A stretch of DNA of 64,000 nt from Paraspadella gotoi (Eukaryota > Chaetognatha): NCBI GenBank assembly GCA_051294375.1, contig CM119265.1, forward strand, positions 4,505,847 to 4,569,846. The letters are read 5' to 3'. This document shows positions 33,661-44,941 of the stretch, in pieces (the stretch's first letter is position 1; each line of letters opens with the position of its first letter). A program made the translations under genes and the position numbers. A model generated the notes under the pieces. It searched no databases. It had not been told where the DNA came from and saw nothing but the letters and a program-made list of their open reading frames with translations.

Positions 33661-33669
33661 GTCCAAGAA

Positions 33670-36600
33670 ACTTTTTTTTAGTCTTCGTTAAAATTTGATC
33701 AAGAAAATTGAAAAAAAAATATTTGTTTTGATTTTTAAGATTTTCATAAATATTTTAGACAATAGTTTAATTAATTTTATTTACATTTATATTTTTTGTT
33801 CTTTTTTTTTTAATTGATAAAATATCGAAATCTAATACAATTTACGTAAAAAAAAAAGTGAAAGATACAAACTGCGACTGAAAACCGGAAATGAGGCTTC
33901 GCGAAAAAAAAATAGGAAGGGGGCGAGAGGGGGGGGGGAAGTCTTAGCCAGGAAACCACTGCTTCGAAGATGAGGCTAAATTGGCAATTAGTAGCGTCAC
34001 GCTCTCTCTCCTCCATGCAAGTTGAAATGTGTTTCCTTCTCCTTTTTTTTCCCCCTCTTTTTCTTTCTAATCTCGATTTTCTTTTTCGCGATTTGGTTTA
34101 GTTTCCTCATTAAGGCTTTTCTTTGCTCGATTCTTTTACATCTGCGTCAAGCCCGTGTTTTCGGTCGAGCGCTCTTTATCAACTCAGTGCGCCAAAGGTT
34201 TTCGTTGTTGAGGAAAAATATCCTCGGCTGAGAAGTTAACGATCGAAATCAATTTCCAACAGATTCGGTCCAGTCAATAAAGAAAATCACGAAACAATCA
34301 GCAACCCACGCGCTTGGCTGTCACGCCACGCGGTTTTTGTCTGTTCTTTTTTTTTTTTTCTCACAGTTTTTTCAAACTTTTTTTTAAAATCCCCGCTTGA
34401 CTTTTTTCTTTTCTCGCCTGATGATTTTGACAAATTTTCACCGATTTCCCGACCCAAGGAAATTTCATCGGCAAATTTGTTCCCCGAAATTTTTTTTATT
34501 GATTTTTTTTGCTCCACAAAATTCGACTCCGCGTTTTTGTTTTTGTTTTTGATTTTTGTTTTTTTTTGTAGGCAATAAAGATGAAGGTGCTTTGTATGAC
34601 TGCTAAATAATGTAAATACCTTGAAGCATTTATTTAAAACTTTTACTTTCAGGGATGGTAAATTTTTGATAAACAGAGAATGCGTTCGAAAAATGGTTAA
34701 ATTATAGTCGCAACAAATAGTACGAAAACGTACTAACGATCTTACGGGTATCGACTGTCGTCGTCGTCGTCGTCGTCGCCCGTTATTTACGAGGCCAATT
34801 AATTTTGGTACTTATCGCCTTACCATCAACCTCCTTTCGCTTCCAAATTTGAAACTTTCTTTCTTTTAACCTGATTTTAACCCTTTTTTTTTCGCGCGGA
34901 ACTCTATTTCGCATGCTCGCTAAACCCATTAAATTGTGTGTCGTTTCCGCCGCGTTTCCCGCGAGGCAATCCCTTTTGCCTCGCTCTCTCTCTCTCCCTC
35001 GCCCTCACCTTTCGGCATTTCAAGCGACTCCCTCTCTCTCTCTATGCTCGCTCTCAATCTTTCATCGCCAGGATCTAAAGCGAGCGAGATCCAGTTGGAA
35101 ACTTCCCTTATAACCACCAAGCTCTCCTACCAAACCGACTCCTTCACCCACTGCTCCAGTCCGCTCCTCTTCCCGAAAATGTTCTTCGTTCAGGACATCT
35201 GTTTCTCGATCTCGAAGGAGAGTCTTATTCCCATTTAACCCCAACACTATCCCTTCCCCCTCCACACCCCAGCCGGCCCCTTCCCTTCCCCAGGCTCCAC
35301 GCTGCTTTCCCCTTCGTCTTTGGCTCTCGTTCAGGGTCTTTCTTGATTTGCTGCCTAAACCAGCTGTTGATCCGCGATTTGTTCGCGCTCCTCTCTCTCT
35401 CTGAGCTCTCTCTCCTCTCTGGCATCTCTCCTCTCTCTTCATCTCTCTCTCTCGATGTGTCTCGATCTCGTTCTCTCTCTCTCTTCTCACTCTCCTTTTC
35501 TCATGCGCATCGCGTTCTCCGCGTGCAAGGACCCCGCGACTTTTGGCAAACGCAGCTCCTCTTTCTTTCCTCCATCTTCAAACCAACGCACAAAAAGAAA
35601 AAATGGAATAAAAAATGCGTAAGAAAAAAAAAAAATGGAAAAAACTCTTTCTTTATTCTTTTCTTCGTCTCTTACTCCATCTCCATCTTGCTTCGAAAAT
35701 CCAGACGTTTTTATTTCCATCGTTTGCATTTTTTTTTCTTTTTTTTTTTTCGCCGCTTCGCTCAGGGTTTCTCCTACCTGAAGGAAGTTGTACTTTTTAA
35801 AACTCACTTATACTTTTACCTCCTTTTACTTTCTTAACTTCTTTTCTAATTCTCCCCGCTCTTCAAGTTCCCCTTTCTTTGTTGTCCTGTCCCCGCGCCG
35901 AGACTTTCTTTTCCTTTTCTTTTCTCCCGTCAAATCTTTTCCTCACCTCTTTTTCTAACTCACCTCTTCTTTTATTCGGGACCTGCCCCATTTGTTTGCC
36001 CCGATAAACGTTTTTTTTATACCCCGAGTCGTTTTTTTTTTCAATTTAGCCTCTTCCTCCTTCGGCCCCTTTTTTTTAGGTCGTAGCTCCGCGGTTTTAG
36101 TTAACCGATCTCTCGAAAGAAGTTAAAATCAGTTTTACAATCGTAGTCTTCGTTGTCTTTTTTTCTGTATTTGTTTCACTTTTGTCCATTTATCTAAATT
36201 TGTCTTTTTGATCCCTTTTTCATGATTCGAATTCTCTATGTCGCGCGGTTTTCATCCCAATCCAATTTTCGCAATCCAATCCGTTCTCCTTCTTCGCTCC
36301 GACGCGTTTTTCTCCGATTGACGCGTACCAACGGAGAAGGCGCAGAAACAAGGCGTTGCACGAAGGCGCGCGGAACGTCGCGCACGCTCGCACCTAATAA
36401 CGTGAAAACACTGTTTTGAACCATTCCAGAGCTTTTAAGTTTTGTTTTGACGAAACCGGGTATATGCTAATCAGTTTGAAAAGCGAGAGAGAACAGACGG
36501 AGAGGAAAACAGAGTGCTCGCGCTCTCTCTCTCTGCTTCTCCTCTCTCTCTCTCCTCCTCTTCTCTCTCTCTCTTCTCTCTCTCTCCTCTCTCTCTTCTC

Positions 36601-36960
36601 TCTCTCTCTCTCTTACAACGGCGGAATGAAATAGAAAACTGGGACAATTGCTTGACGTTCTGTTTGAGCGTTGAGCGTCTACTTCAGCCGACGACGATGC
36701 TGATGCCGAGAGCAGACTGACGCCAGTCGCCAGACACATCGACTTTAGTCTACTTTTTGTTTACCTTTCTCCTTCATGTTCTACCTTTGACTCTGTCTCA
36801 ATTATTTTCTCCTATTCTAATTCAATTATAAAAACGACTAAACTCCCGCTACACCTTTCGTCTATCATTCTTTCTCATCCCTTCTTTTCCCCACACCCCC
36901 ACACCCTCACGCCTCCGCGCCCTCCGCCCCCTCCCCCACATTTCCGGTCCTTTTTTTTTT
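33670..36960. other. Pyrimidine-rich and AT-rich DNA, no supported gene
   Basis: T- and CT-rich low-complexity DNA with a (GTC)7 run at 34,757-34,777 and short (CT)n tracts at 35,395-35,490 and 36,520-36,614. Frames are Ser/Leu/Phe- or Arg/Glu-biased. The CpG-richer part at 36,220-36,420 might be exonic but has no domain. Confidence 0.5.
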
Positions 36961-37200
36961 TTGAGAAGCGAAAAAGATTTACGTTCAGCGCCTCCATATC
37001 TCATTGTCGAGGATCGTAATGGCGCAGAGTCGCGCCTCTCGGAAAGTAAACGGTTTAATCGACGTCCTATGCAAATCCCGGAAGCTTCGGAGTTTTTTCA
37101 AGTTTGTTTGTTTGTTCTTCTCCAACCAACTTTCCCTTTTCGTCCAAGTCTCCCGGAGTTTCTTTTTCGATTCCCTTTTGTTTGTTTTTCTTTCTTCAAA

Positions 37201-37292
37201 ATGGCGACGATCGAGGACGAGATCGGTTGGATTTTCGGTTGCGATCGATCGATACAGCTTTCACTAGAATGGGAGTTCGAAATGAAGAGAAA
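37201..37292 (+). CDS. Possible start of a gene, cut by a gap
   Basis: AAAATGGCGACG fits the AANATGGCGNC start-type promoter element and opens a 30-residue frame (MATIEDEIGWIFGCDRSIQL...) that runs into N at 37,293. Composition is normal and not repeat-driven. The frame also continues upstream, so the ATG is not proven. No product is recognised. Confidence 0.22.
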
Positions 37293-38092
37293 NNNNNNNN
37301 NNNNNNNNNNNNNNNNNNNNNNNNNNNNNNNNNNNNNNNNNNNNNNNNNNNNNNNNNNNNNNNNNNNNNNNNNNNNNNNNNNNNNNNNNNNNNNNNNNNN
37401 NNNNNNNNNNNNNNNNNNNNNNNNNNNNNNNNNNNNNNNNNNNNNNNNNNNNNNNNNNNNNNNNNNNNNNNNNNNNNNNNNNNNNNNNNNNNNNNNNNNN
37501 NNNNNNNNNNNNNNNNNNNNNNNNNNNNNNNNNNNNNNNNNNNNNNNNNNNNNNNNNNNNNNNNNNNNNNNNNNNNNNNNNNNNNNNNNNNNNNNNNNNN
37601 NNNNNNNNNNNNNNNNNNNNNNNNNNNNNNNNNNNNNNNNNNNNNNNNNNNNNNNNNNNNNNNNNNNNNNNNNNNNNNNNNNNNNNNNNNNNNNNNNNNN
37701 NNNNNNNNNNNNNNNNNNNNNNNNNNNNNNNNNNNNNNNNNNNNNNNNNNNNNNNNNNNNNNNNNNNNNNNNNNNNNNNNNNNNNNNNNNNNNNNNNNNN
37801 NNNNNNNNNNNNNNNNNNNNNNNNNNNNNNNNNNNNNNNNNNNNNNNNNNNNNNNNNNNNNNNNNNNNNNNNNNNNNNNNNNNNNNNNNNNNNNNNNNNN
37901 NNNNNNNNNNNNNNNNNNNNNNNNNNNNNNNNNNNNNNNNNNNNNNNNNNNNNNNNNNNNNNNNNNNNNNNNNNNNNNNNNNNNNNNNNNNNNNNNNNNN
38001 NNNNNNNNNNNNNNNNNNNNNNNNNNNNNNNNNNNNNNNNNNNNNNNNNNNNNNNNNNNNNNNNNNNNNNNNNNNNNNNNNNNNNNNNNNNN
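37293..38092. other. Assembly gap of 800 N
   Basis: Exactly 800 N. Any exons of a gene starting at 37,201 would be hidden here. Confidence 0.98.
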
Positions 38093-38236
38093 GGGTATTT
38101 GTCACGGTTCGTGGGAATGAATATTCGTACGTCGGTCGCCTCACCGCCTCAGTTCTTTTCGTTTCACTCAGCCGTGACCCTGACGTTCACGATTTCTATA
38201 GAAGTTAAAGATAATTTTGCTCAAGATCGAAAGAGC

Positions 38237-38296
38237 GAACAGTGAAGAACGTACAGTGAAGAAAGAACAGTGAAGAACGAACATTGAAGAACGAAC
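38237..38296 (+). repeat. Four-copy 16-bp tandem repeat
   Basis: Units like GAACAGTGAAGAACGA repeat about four times with one or two substitutions each. No coding signal. The following AT-rich DNA to 38,800 is featureless. Confidence 0.85.
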
Positions 38297-38811
38297 TCGG
38301 TCATATAACATTTTGAAAGAAAAAAAATTATCTTGAACATTTAAATTCCACTAAAAAAAAAACAAAATGAAGAATTTAATACATAGTCGCTTTCATTTTA
38401 TTTCTTTACGTATTTTATATATACTTGCCTTTATTTTCAATAATTATCTTACAATCAGCACCACTCGTATTCGAAACCACGCCTCCGAAAAGACTGAATC
38501 TCCCTTTCCAGAATCCACTGTGTCATCGCTCTTAAATACGTGTTGGCCACTTTCCTTTTTTTTTCTCCATTGTCTCATCTTGAGTTCAGTTTTTGAAACC
38601 CGTTGTCTATTTTTATCCTTGTTTTACGGACATAAGTTCCAGTAGCCCCAACATCCATTATCAACCACGACTCTTCCATCAACCCGTTCTCCTTCCCCAC
38701 GAAAAATCGGAACCTCGAAAACCAGCGCCTGTAATTTAACGGAAATCCCATTTGGCTTTTTGAACTTTTTCCTCGCGACGAGCGAAGCTTTAAAGACCAA
38801 GTTGTTTCCCT

Positions 38812-38846
<35 letters not shown>

Positions 38847-39010
38847 NNNNNNNNNNNNNNNNNNNNNNNNNNNNNNNNNNNNNNNNNNNNNNNNNNNNNN
38901 NNNNNNNNNNNNNNNNNNNNNNNNNNNNNNNNNNNNNNNNNNNNNNNNNNNNNNNNNNNNNNNNNNNNNNNNNNNNNNNNNNNNNNNNNNNNNNNNNNNN
39001 NNNNNNNNNN
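38812..39010. repeat. (GTC)n repeat entering a 164-base gap
   Basis: About 11 perfect GTC/CGT units (38,812-38,846) run straight into N at 38,847-39,010. CCGCCG-rich sequence follows. Confidence 0.92.
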
Positions 39011-39206
39011 CCGCTGCCGCCGCCGACGTCCCCGCCGCCGCCTTCTATTCCGCCTTGACAAGTTTCTTTGTTTCCGGTCCCCATTTGCGGCTGAAATGAG
39101 ATCCCAGCTGCGACGCGCGAAACCCGTAAACCAATTAAATGAATCCCACTTTAAATCACGAGAACTCGGAGAAATTGAGAAATCGCTAGCGTCTCTGGCG
39201 AAGGTT

Positions 39207-39434
39207 GACGACGACGACGACGACGACAGTGGCGACGACCTTTAAAAATTAGTTCGTCCACAACGTATANNNNNNNNNNNNNNNNNNNNNNNNNNNNNNN
39301 NNNNNNNNNNNNNNNNNNNNNNNNNNNNNNNNNNNNNNNNNNNNNNNNNNNNNNNNNNNNNNNNNNNNNNNNNNNNNNNNNNNNNNNNNNNNNNNNNNNN
39401 NNNNNNNNNNNNNNNNNNNNNNNNNNNNNNNNNN
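39207..39434. repeat. (GAC)n run and a 165-base gap
   Basis: GAC units at about 39,207-39,236 precede N at 39,270-39,434. Confidence 0.9.
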
Positions 39435-39608
39435 AATTTAAACTACTCATTAGTCAAGACCAAAAAAGAAAAAACAATCTTCTTGCATTAGCCATTACAG
39501 AAAATTAATCAGTACGCAATACATAAGTTTAATTTTAAATTAAAAAAAATATATCTGTGTCGAATGTCCCCATTTCTCCTTTACACTCATTTTTCGATAA
39601 CAGAGTCG

Positions 39609-39958
39609 ACGACGACGACGATGAGAACGACGACGATGAGAACGCCGACGACGACAACGACCACAGCGATGAAGAATTAATGATTACAACGAGATTCGAT
39701 TTAATAATTATATGCAGTGATGTTTGAAATTAAAGTAAACTAAACGCCATTAATTAGGTCGTCATCAGGATATTTGAGGATTATTTTTACGCATTTAATT
39801 AAATAACATAACAAAACAAAAATGATAATTGGAATGGTATTGTAACATAAATTTTAACAAAGGATTGTAACAAACAATTGTAAGAAAAAGAATGGCTGGC
39901 GAATAAGACGCCAAAGACGACGACGACAACGACGACAACGACGAAGACGACGAAATCG
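39609..39958 (+). repeat. Two further interrupted (GAC)n runs
   Basis: GACGAC/GAGAAC arrays at about 39,609-39,662 and 39,911-39,958, in AT-rich DNA. Acidic frames end quickly in flanking stops, so I do not call exons. Confidence 0.85.
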
Positions 39959-40039
39959 TCGAGGACAAAATAGAGGCAATCGAAAGAGAAGCCAACAAAT
40001 GAACAACCGAAGACATTAAAAAAAATGGGCGGCGGCCGG

Positions 40040-40557
40040 NNNNNNNNNNNNNNNNNNNNNNNNNNNNNNNNNNNNNNNNNNNNNNNNNNNNNNNNNNNNN
40101 NNNNNNNNNNNNNNNNNNNNNNNNNNNNNNNNNNNNNNNNNNNNNNNNNNNNNNNNNNNNNNNNNNNNNNNNNNNNNNNNNNNNNNNNNNNNNNNNNNNN
40201 NNNNNNNNNNNNNNNNNNNNNNNNNNNNNNNNNNNNNNNNNNNNNNNNNNNNNNNNNNNNNNNNNNNNNNNNNNNNNNNNNNNNNNNNNNNNNNNNNNNN
40301 NNNNNNNNNNNNNNNNNNNNNNNNNNNNNNNNNNNNNNNNNNNNNNNNNNNNNNNNNNNNNNNNNNATCGGATAAAGTTAATGATCCATCTGATGATCAG
40401 AGAGGGAGTTTAGAAGGGAGAGGGAGACAGAGAGAGAGAGAGAGAGAAAATTAAATCTTTTTTGTGAGATAGAGGGAGTAATCAGAAGAAAGAAAGAAAT
40501 AATGAAAAAAAAANNNNNNNNNNNNNNNNNNNNNNNNNNNNNNNNNNNNNNNNNNNN
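40040..40557. other. Gaps of 327 N and 44 N with GA-rich DNA between
   Basis: N at 40,040-40,366 and 40,514-40,557. The 147 bases between contain a (GA)n run and nothing else. Confidence 0.95.
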
Positions 40558-40972
40558 GTATACAATAAATCGAATTACTGCATAGTAAGCAAGATGTATC
40601 GGATTATAGATATTGTGACGACAAAACTCGAAACGACGACGTACGACGCAAATAAAATATGACCTTTAACTCCGAAGACAAAAGGGAAATAAATAAAAGA
40701 AAACAATTATTGAAGAAAAAAAAAGAAATTTACGGTGAACTGACAACGACGACGGAAATAAAGACGATGACGAAGATAGCGAACATGAATAGACTTTGTT
40801 TTATTTAAATTTATATCTTTTAAGCTATTATTAGCATTTTTTAATAGCGAAAACCGAGAAATATCTGCTAATGTTTACGCCTTTCGCCACCCGGCGTCGC
40901 TTTTAACCGTTTATCATCCTCCGTGCGTTCGCAGTGAATTTTAAAACAAAAGACTCTGAGCGATGAAGTCGA

Positions 40973-41033
40973 CGAAGCAAACAAGATGGCGGCGCCTAGT
41001 GAAATGAGGAGTGTGAAAAGTTGTCGCCCAGCG
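40973..41033 (+). CDS. Possible first coding exon in YY1-like context
   Basis: CAAGATGGCGGCGCC places an ATG (40,985) in the AANATGGCGNC element. The frame reads MAAPSEMRSVKSCRP and reaches CCCAGC|GTGAGG, an acceptable 5' splice site, before its own TGA. No downstream exon was recognised. The promoter-type motif plus donor make this one of the better start candidates, but it is short. Confidence 0.22.
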
Positions 41034-41333
41034 TGAGGTGGAGAGAGAGAGAGAGCGAGAGAGCGAGCGAGAAAGTTATAAATTGAAGAAGGGACCCTGG
41101 CCTCGGGCGAAACGAAACGCGGAGTGACTCTGTTTAGGTATAAATGTTTCATAATATAGTTTTTCTTTGAGATAAAATTGTACCATTGCTACGAGTCGCA
41201 TTTGAAAGGGAAAGGCACAAGGCTAAAGTATCGAAAAAACGATAAATATAAATTCGAAGAAAATCGAAAAACAGCTCACCACCCGTGATTTTTCGACCTC
41301 ATTGAAGAAAAAGCGCGGAGAGAAAGACGTGAG

Positions 41334-41335
<2 letters not shown>

Positions 41336-41374
<39 letters not shown>
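41336..41374. repeat. (CT)n microsatellite
   Basis: Thirty-nine bases of CT. Confidence 0.93.
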
Positions 41375-41375
<1 letters not shown>

Positions 41376-41538
41376 AAATCCCACCCAATCTCTGGCCAGT
41401 CCCCTCTCTCCGACCACCCTCCCACCACCCTTCGGCGGATGTCGGTTCAGAAAAACGAAATCGTAGAAAAGGAAATAAAAATAAACAATAAAACGAAAAA
41501 TAGACGTCACATAAAAAGACGCTGCAAATTTATAGATT

Positions 41539-41762
41539 ACGGATCTTTTTCTTTATTTTTTTTCCTTTCTCTTTTTTTATTCTTTAAGCCTGACATTTTC
41601 TCCTTTTTTTCACTACTTTTTTTTTCCTTTTTTAACTTAACATCGTTCCGTACAATCTTTATTTCGTCTATCTTTTTTTTTCTGTTTTCGTTCATTTCTT
41701 TTGCTCCGTCTCCGTCGTCCACATTTCTTTCTCTCTCCTATTTTGTCTTTCTCGTAAAAAAA
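41539..41762 (+). repeat. Gap-flanking direct duplication, copy 1
   Basis: Starts ACGGATCTTTTTC and ends TTTCTCGTAAAAAAA just before a 13-N gap. The next copy starts right after the gap. Confidence 0.92.
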
Positions 41763-41775
41763 NNNNNNNNNNNNN

Positions 41776-41991
41776 ACGGATCTTTTTTCTTTCTCTTTTT
41801 TATTCTTTAAGCCTGACATTTTGTCCTTTTTTTCACTACTTTTTTTTCCCTTTTTTAACTTAACATCGTTCCGTACAATCTTTATTTCGTCTATCTTTTT
41901 TTTTCTGTTTTAGTTCATTTCTTTTCCGCCGTCTCCGTCGTCCATATTTCTTTCTCTCTCCTATTTTGTCTTTCTCGTAAAAAAAAAGGAA
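41776..41991 (+). repeat. Gap-flanking direct duplication, copy 2
   Basis: Nearly identical to 41,539-41,762, differing by homopolymer lengths and a few substitutions. It most likely represents the same locus assembled twice around the gap. Confidence 0.92.
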
Positions 41992-42584
41992 AATGGTCTC
42001 CGCGGATGAATACATCGAAGGAAATGCGAAGCGCGGAAGGATACGAAAAAGAAAAAAGAGATCGCGACAATGAGATAAAACATTCAGGGAAATTCTAAAA
42101 AAAATTCGACTAAAAATAGAGATTTTTTTTTTTTCAAAATGACATCAAAAATAAATTGAATTTAAATGCAAAAGTAAAACATGAAATACGAAGTAAAATA
42201 AAGAATGAAAGGAAGCGGCTTTTTCTGGCATAGTCACTGAAAAATCACAAATTTTAAAATTTTAGCAAAAAAATAGAAAAATAGAAAAAAAAAAAGTTTT
42301 GTGTTCTGTCGACAAGAGTTATAAAATTTTAACATAATGATAAAAGTTTCAGTGAAGTCGAAAAATTTGTTCATCGTTACTCTGAGTGAGATGATGTTTT
42401 GAGGTAGATTTGTGAGAAAGAGTTTGCAATTAGGAGGCGTGAGAGGATTGTTCTTTTCTTTCCTTCTCATCCTTCTGAATCTTCTTTTGTTTTCGCATGT
42501 GTGATTGTATTTGTGTTCGTGTCTCTATTCTCTTTTCTCAATTCTCCCTTCGTCTCTTCCTCCCCCTACCCCTCCCCCTTCTTC

Positions 42585-42770
42585 CTCTCTCTCTCTCTCT
42601 CTCTCTCTCTTTCCTTCTTTCACTTTCCTTACCTGGAATAAAAAAAGTCAAATCCCGCATGGATTGTCGGCGTCGTCGTTTGAACTCAAGATGATGGATG
42701 ACGATTCTATCCGAAACATTTTTCTTTGTAGCTAGAAAAAGTATTTAACTTCAATGATTTTACCTATTTA

Positions 42771-42805
<35 letters not shown>

Positions 42806-42982
42806 NNNNNNNNNNNNNNNNNNNNNNNNNNNNNNNNNNNNNNNNNNNNNNNNNNNNNNNNNNNNNNNNNNNNNNNNNNNNNNNNNNNNNNNNNNNNNNN
42901 NNNNNNNNNNNNNNNNNNNNNNNNNNNNNNNNNNNNNNNNNNNNNNNNNNNNNNNNNNNNNNNNNNNNNNNNNNNNNNNNNN
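42585..42982. repeat. (CT)n tracts and a 177-base gap
   Basis: CT at about 42,585-42,610 and 42,773-42,805; the second runs into N at 42,806-42,982. Confidence 0.92.
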
Positions 42983-43064
42983 AAGTTTCCTTGACTCCCG
43001 TGGAACAGACGCTCGACACTCAATATGCAAACTGCTTCTGCTCCTCAACCATCTTCAGCCGACG

Positions 43065-43126
43065 ATTGGGACGACGATGACGACGACAATGAAGAAGAAG
43101 AAGAAGAAGAAGAAAAAGAAGAGGAA
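43065..43126 (+). repeat. (GAC)n then (GAA)n run
   Basis: Acidic-codon triplets GAC/GAT followed by GAA. The frame ends in a stop soon after, so it is not called coding. Confidence 0.85.
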
Positions 43127-43508
43127 GCAGACAATTACTAAGACTAAGTCCTGGGGAAGTGTAACTTGTAAGCGGTATCGTCAGGGGACCATAATAGCCC
43201 CCTTTTTGTAAACTTTTCTAGAAAAGAGAGATTTTACTCTCATTTTACCATCGATCACTTCCCTTAAGAAAATTGTCCGCGGAGTCCATTATTCTGAATG
43301 AGTTAAAACCCCGAGTGTCGCACGATACGAGTTACTCGTTTCACACAAACGAACGAGTAAATCTTTCTCGTTACCTAATTTTAACTTTTGTTCTTAAAAC
43401 CTGTCATATTTCTCTTCGAAATAAAAAAAAGGAGATGACGATTCATTTCTTTTCAATTGAAAATAAAAAATTACGACCGACGTCGAGTTAAAAAAAACCA
43501 AAAAAAAA

Positions 43509-43735
43509 NNNNNNNNNNNNNNNNNNNNNNNNNNNNNNNNNNNNNNNNNNNNNNNNNNNNNNNNNNNNNNNNNNNNNNNNNNNNNNNNNNNNNNNNNNNN
43601 NNNNNNNNNNNNNNNNNNNNNNNNNNNNNNNNNNNNNNNNNNNNNNNNNNNNNNNNNNNNNNNNNNNNNNNNNNNNNNNNNNNNNNNNNNTCGTCTTCGT
43701 CGTCTTCGTCGTCTTCGTCGTCTTCGTCTTTAGTT
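43509..43735. repeat. 182-base gap ending in (GTC/TTC)n
   Basis: N at 43,509-43,690, then TCGTCT units to about 43,735. The gap is probably an unresolved trinucleotide array. Confidence 0.9.
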
Positions 43736-43891
43736 TCATCGGCTTAATCATCTTTGTCTCTTCCATATTTGATCCGCTTCACAGTCTGTATCAAACCTAA
43801 AGAAAAACCTACGTCTAAGAAATGCACACTTAAGTCTTCAGATATGAAAGCCTTTAAGGCTCAAAACAGAATATACGTAAACTGGAAAATA

Positions 43892-43892
<1 letters not shown>

Positions 43893-43931
<39 letters not shown>

Positions 43932-44212
43932 GGCGGAGAGGTGGATTAGAGAGGTGGAAGAAGCGGGGTGATAGGGGGGGAAGTGGGGAGAGTAGGATAG
44001 AGAGGGTGAGAAGGGGGAATAGGGGGAAGTGGGGTGGGAGATGATAAAATGCGGGTGAAGGGAAGGGGAATAGGGGGGGATAGGGAGAGGAAGGGGGAAA
44101 GGGAGGGAAGGGGGTTACATTTCTCTTCTCGTACGCGTCTCAACGAAAAACGATTTCGACGAAGACGACGAAGTTTATTAGTCGTTTCGCTGCCCGTTTT
44201 ATAGTGATCTCT

Positions 44213-44255
<43 letters not shown>

Positions 44256-44337
44256 ATCTCTTTCTCTCTCTCTTCTCTCTCCTCTATCTCTTCTTCCTCT
44301 CTCTCTCTTCTCTCGTCTCTCTCTCTCTTCTCTATCT

Positions 44338-44372
<35 letters not shown>

Positions 44373-44636
44373 TTCGTCTATCTCTCTCTCNNNNNNNNNN
44401 NNNNNNNNNNNNNNNTCTCTCTCTCTCTCTCTCCATTTCTTCCTTTCTCACAGATAACTTCCTCAGTGTCAGATTTTTGACGACGAGCATGTTTCAGCGA
44501 TTCCCAGATTAACTTTAGAGTTTTCCAAATACATTTGTACATACAAGATCTTTGTGACTGTATCATTTGATTTNNNNNNNNNNNNNNNNNNNNNNNNNAA
44601 AATCCTGGACTGGAGAGAGAGAGAGAGTGAGAAGAG

Positions 44637-44685
<49 letters not shown>

Positions 44686-44708
44686 TAAGAGAGAGAGAGA
44701 GAGAGAGA
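43893..44708. repeat. Cluster of (CT)n and (GA)n tracts with two 25-N gaps
   Basis: CT at 43,893-43,928, a G-rich GGGGGA tract at 43,960-44,115, CT at about 44,204-44,435 split by N (44,391-44,415), N at 44,574-44,598, then GA at about 44,614-44,708. No exon is supported. Confidence 0.9.
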
Positions 44709-44892
44709 ATAGTCGACAGTCGAAAACAACATTATGATTATTTTAGTGGTATTCCAAATAATGTTTTCGCTATTGATGACTTAAGTCATTTTTGTCTCAA
44801 CTCCACGACTTTTGTCATCTCATTTCTGAAGTTTTTTTTTCTGCGTTCCCAAGGTTCCATTTTATATCGTTCACAATTGTCAGCACGATTTT

Positions 44893-44909
44893 TCTTCTCT
44901 TCTCTCTCT

Positions 44910-44941
<32 letters not shown>

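Noticed and set aside
33292-33666. Ser/Ala/Val-rich frame on the - strand
   Set aside because: Antisense shadow of the acidic tail of the lectin gene.
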